14,318 nt of DNA from NCBI GenBank assembly GCA_050999295.1, contig JBPCPI010000066.1, forward strand, positions 1-14,318, in the 5' to 3' direction. The notes below the pieces were generated by a model, which was not told where the DNA came from, did not search any database, and saw only the letters and a list, made by a program, of their open reading frames with translations. Positions 13,816 through 14,318 of this stretch are shown here, piece after piece. The position numbers and the translations under genes were made by a program. The stretch's first letter is position 1, and every line of letters starts with the position of its first letter. This DNA is from JACCQS01 sp050999295 (GTDB taxonomy: Bacteria > Actinomycetota > Actinomycetes > Mycobacteriales > Geodermatophilaceae).

Positions 13816-14318
13816 TCAGGTGGTGGGCTCGTCCAGGGATTCGACATCGGCTCGACTGATCCCGAGTACGAACAGGATCGCGTCGAGGTAGGGCTGGTTC
13901 AGTGCGGCGTGCGCCTGATCCCGAACGTAGGGCCGTGCGTTGAAGGCCACACCCAGCCCGGCGGTGGCGAGCATGTCGATGTCGTTGGCTCCGTCACCGA
14001 CGGCCACGGTCTGACTCAGCGGGATCCCGAATTCACTGGCGAAGCGTCGCAGTGCCTCGGCTTTCCCATGTCGATCGAGAAGGTTGCCCAGCAATCGCCC
14101 GGTGAGCTTGCCGTCCACGATCTCGAGGGTGTTGGCGGCCGAGAAATCGAGATCCAGGCGGGTGACGAGCCGATCGGTGATCTGGGTGAAACCGCCGCTG
14201 ACGATGCCGCAGCGATATCCCATTGCCTTCAGCGTCCGGACCAGCGTCCGAGCGCCGGGCGTGAGGACGAGTTCGTCGTAGACCTCGTCCAGTGCCGTGG
14301 CCGGTAGCCCTGCCAGCA
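13816..14318 (-). CDS. serB: Phosphoserine phosphatase SerB, C-terminal part
   Basis: SerB removes phosphate from O-phosphoserine, the last step of serine synthesis. The visible 166 residues are the C-terminal part of a HAD-fold phosphatase: GIVSGGFTQI (motif II Ser), the lysine in LDRHGKAEAL, and VGDGANDIDML (motif IV Asp). The frame is open at the right edge; the DxDxT nucleophile and any N-terminal ACT domains lie outside. The product competes with CysM in this window for O-phosphoserine. Downstream of its stop is a probable terminator. Confidence 0.95.
   Translation of the reverse strand, partial: LAGLPATALDEVYDELVLTPGARTLVRTLKAMGYRCGIVSGGFTQITDRLVTRLDLDFSAANTLEIVDGKLTGRLLGNLLDRHGKAEALRRFASEFGIPLSQTVAVGDGANDIDMLATAGLGVAFNARPYVRDQAHAALNQPYLDAILFVLGISRADVESLDEPTT

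Noticed and set aside
13717..14307. 196-codon plus-strand frame over serB
   Set aside because: Antisense to the SerB phosphatase motifs and without domain features.

Overview
The window looks like chromosomal DNA from a high-GC actinobacterium (Actinomycetota). The gene content and order match a neighbourhood known from Mycobacterium tuberculosis: pncB, clpS, a DUF2017 gene, mec, cysO, cysM, murI, an Rv1339-like metallo-beta-lactamase-fold gene, rph and rdgB. GTG starts, 4-bp start/stop overlaps and several start codons placed 6-8 bases after a TANNNT box also fit this phylum. The genus cannot be fixed from sequence reading alone.

Layout from left to right. Positions 1-357 are one end of an IS481-type insertion sequence: the N-terminal part of its transposase (minus strand) and a terminal region with repeated motifs. 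Next is a Tat-exported lipoprotein resembling a glycoside hydrolase (minus), then a divergent GNAT acetyltransferase (plus). The conserved block follows: rdgB and rph (minus), a plus-strand yjbQ, the MBL-fold gene and murI (minus, GTGA overlap), a plus-strand cyclase-family gene with an extra N-terminal domain, and a small membrane protein (minus). Then comes a minus-strand run clpS, DUF2017, mec, cysO, cysM, with pncB divergent from clpS. The right end has an AbiEi/DUF559-type gene (minus) and the C-terminal part of serB (minus, runs off the edge).

Function. cysO, mec and cysM form the sulfur-carrier route to cysteine: CysM joins O-phosphoserine to thiocarboxylated CysO, and Mec cuts cysteine off the carrier. 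SerB at the right edge uses the same O-phosphoserine to make serine. clpS and the DUF2017 gene share the start of that run. murI supplies D-glutamate for peptidoglycan. rph and rdgB do RNA 3'-end trimming and nucleotide-pool cleaning. pncB is NAD salvage.

The most unusual non-coding feature is the 86-bp spacer between the convergent yjbQ and MBL genes. It holds two copies of a perfect 18-bp palindrome (one extended to 22 bp), 41 bp centre to centre, around a small central hairpin and inside outer inverted arms that touch the stop codons. Also notable are the cyclase fusion with an altered metal motif, the IS motif that contains the transposase start codon, and candidate leaderless starts for pncB, murI and mec. 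No CRISPR array, rRNA or tRNA was seen. No gene-free stretch exceeds 300 bp.
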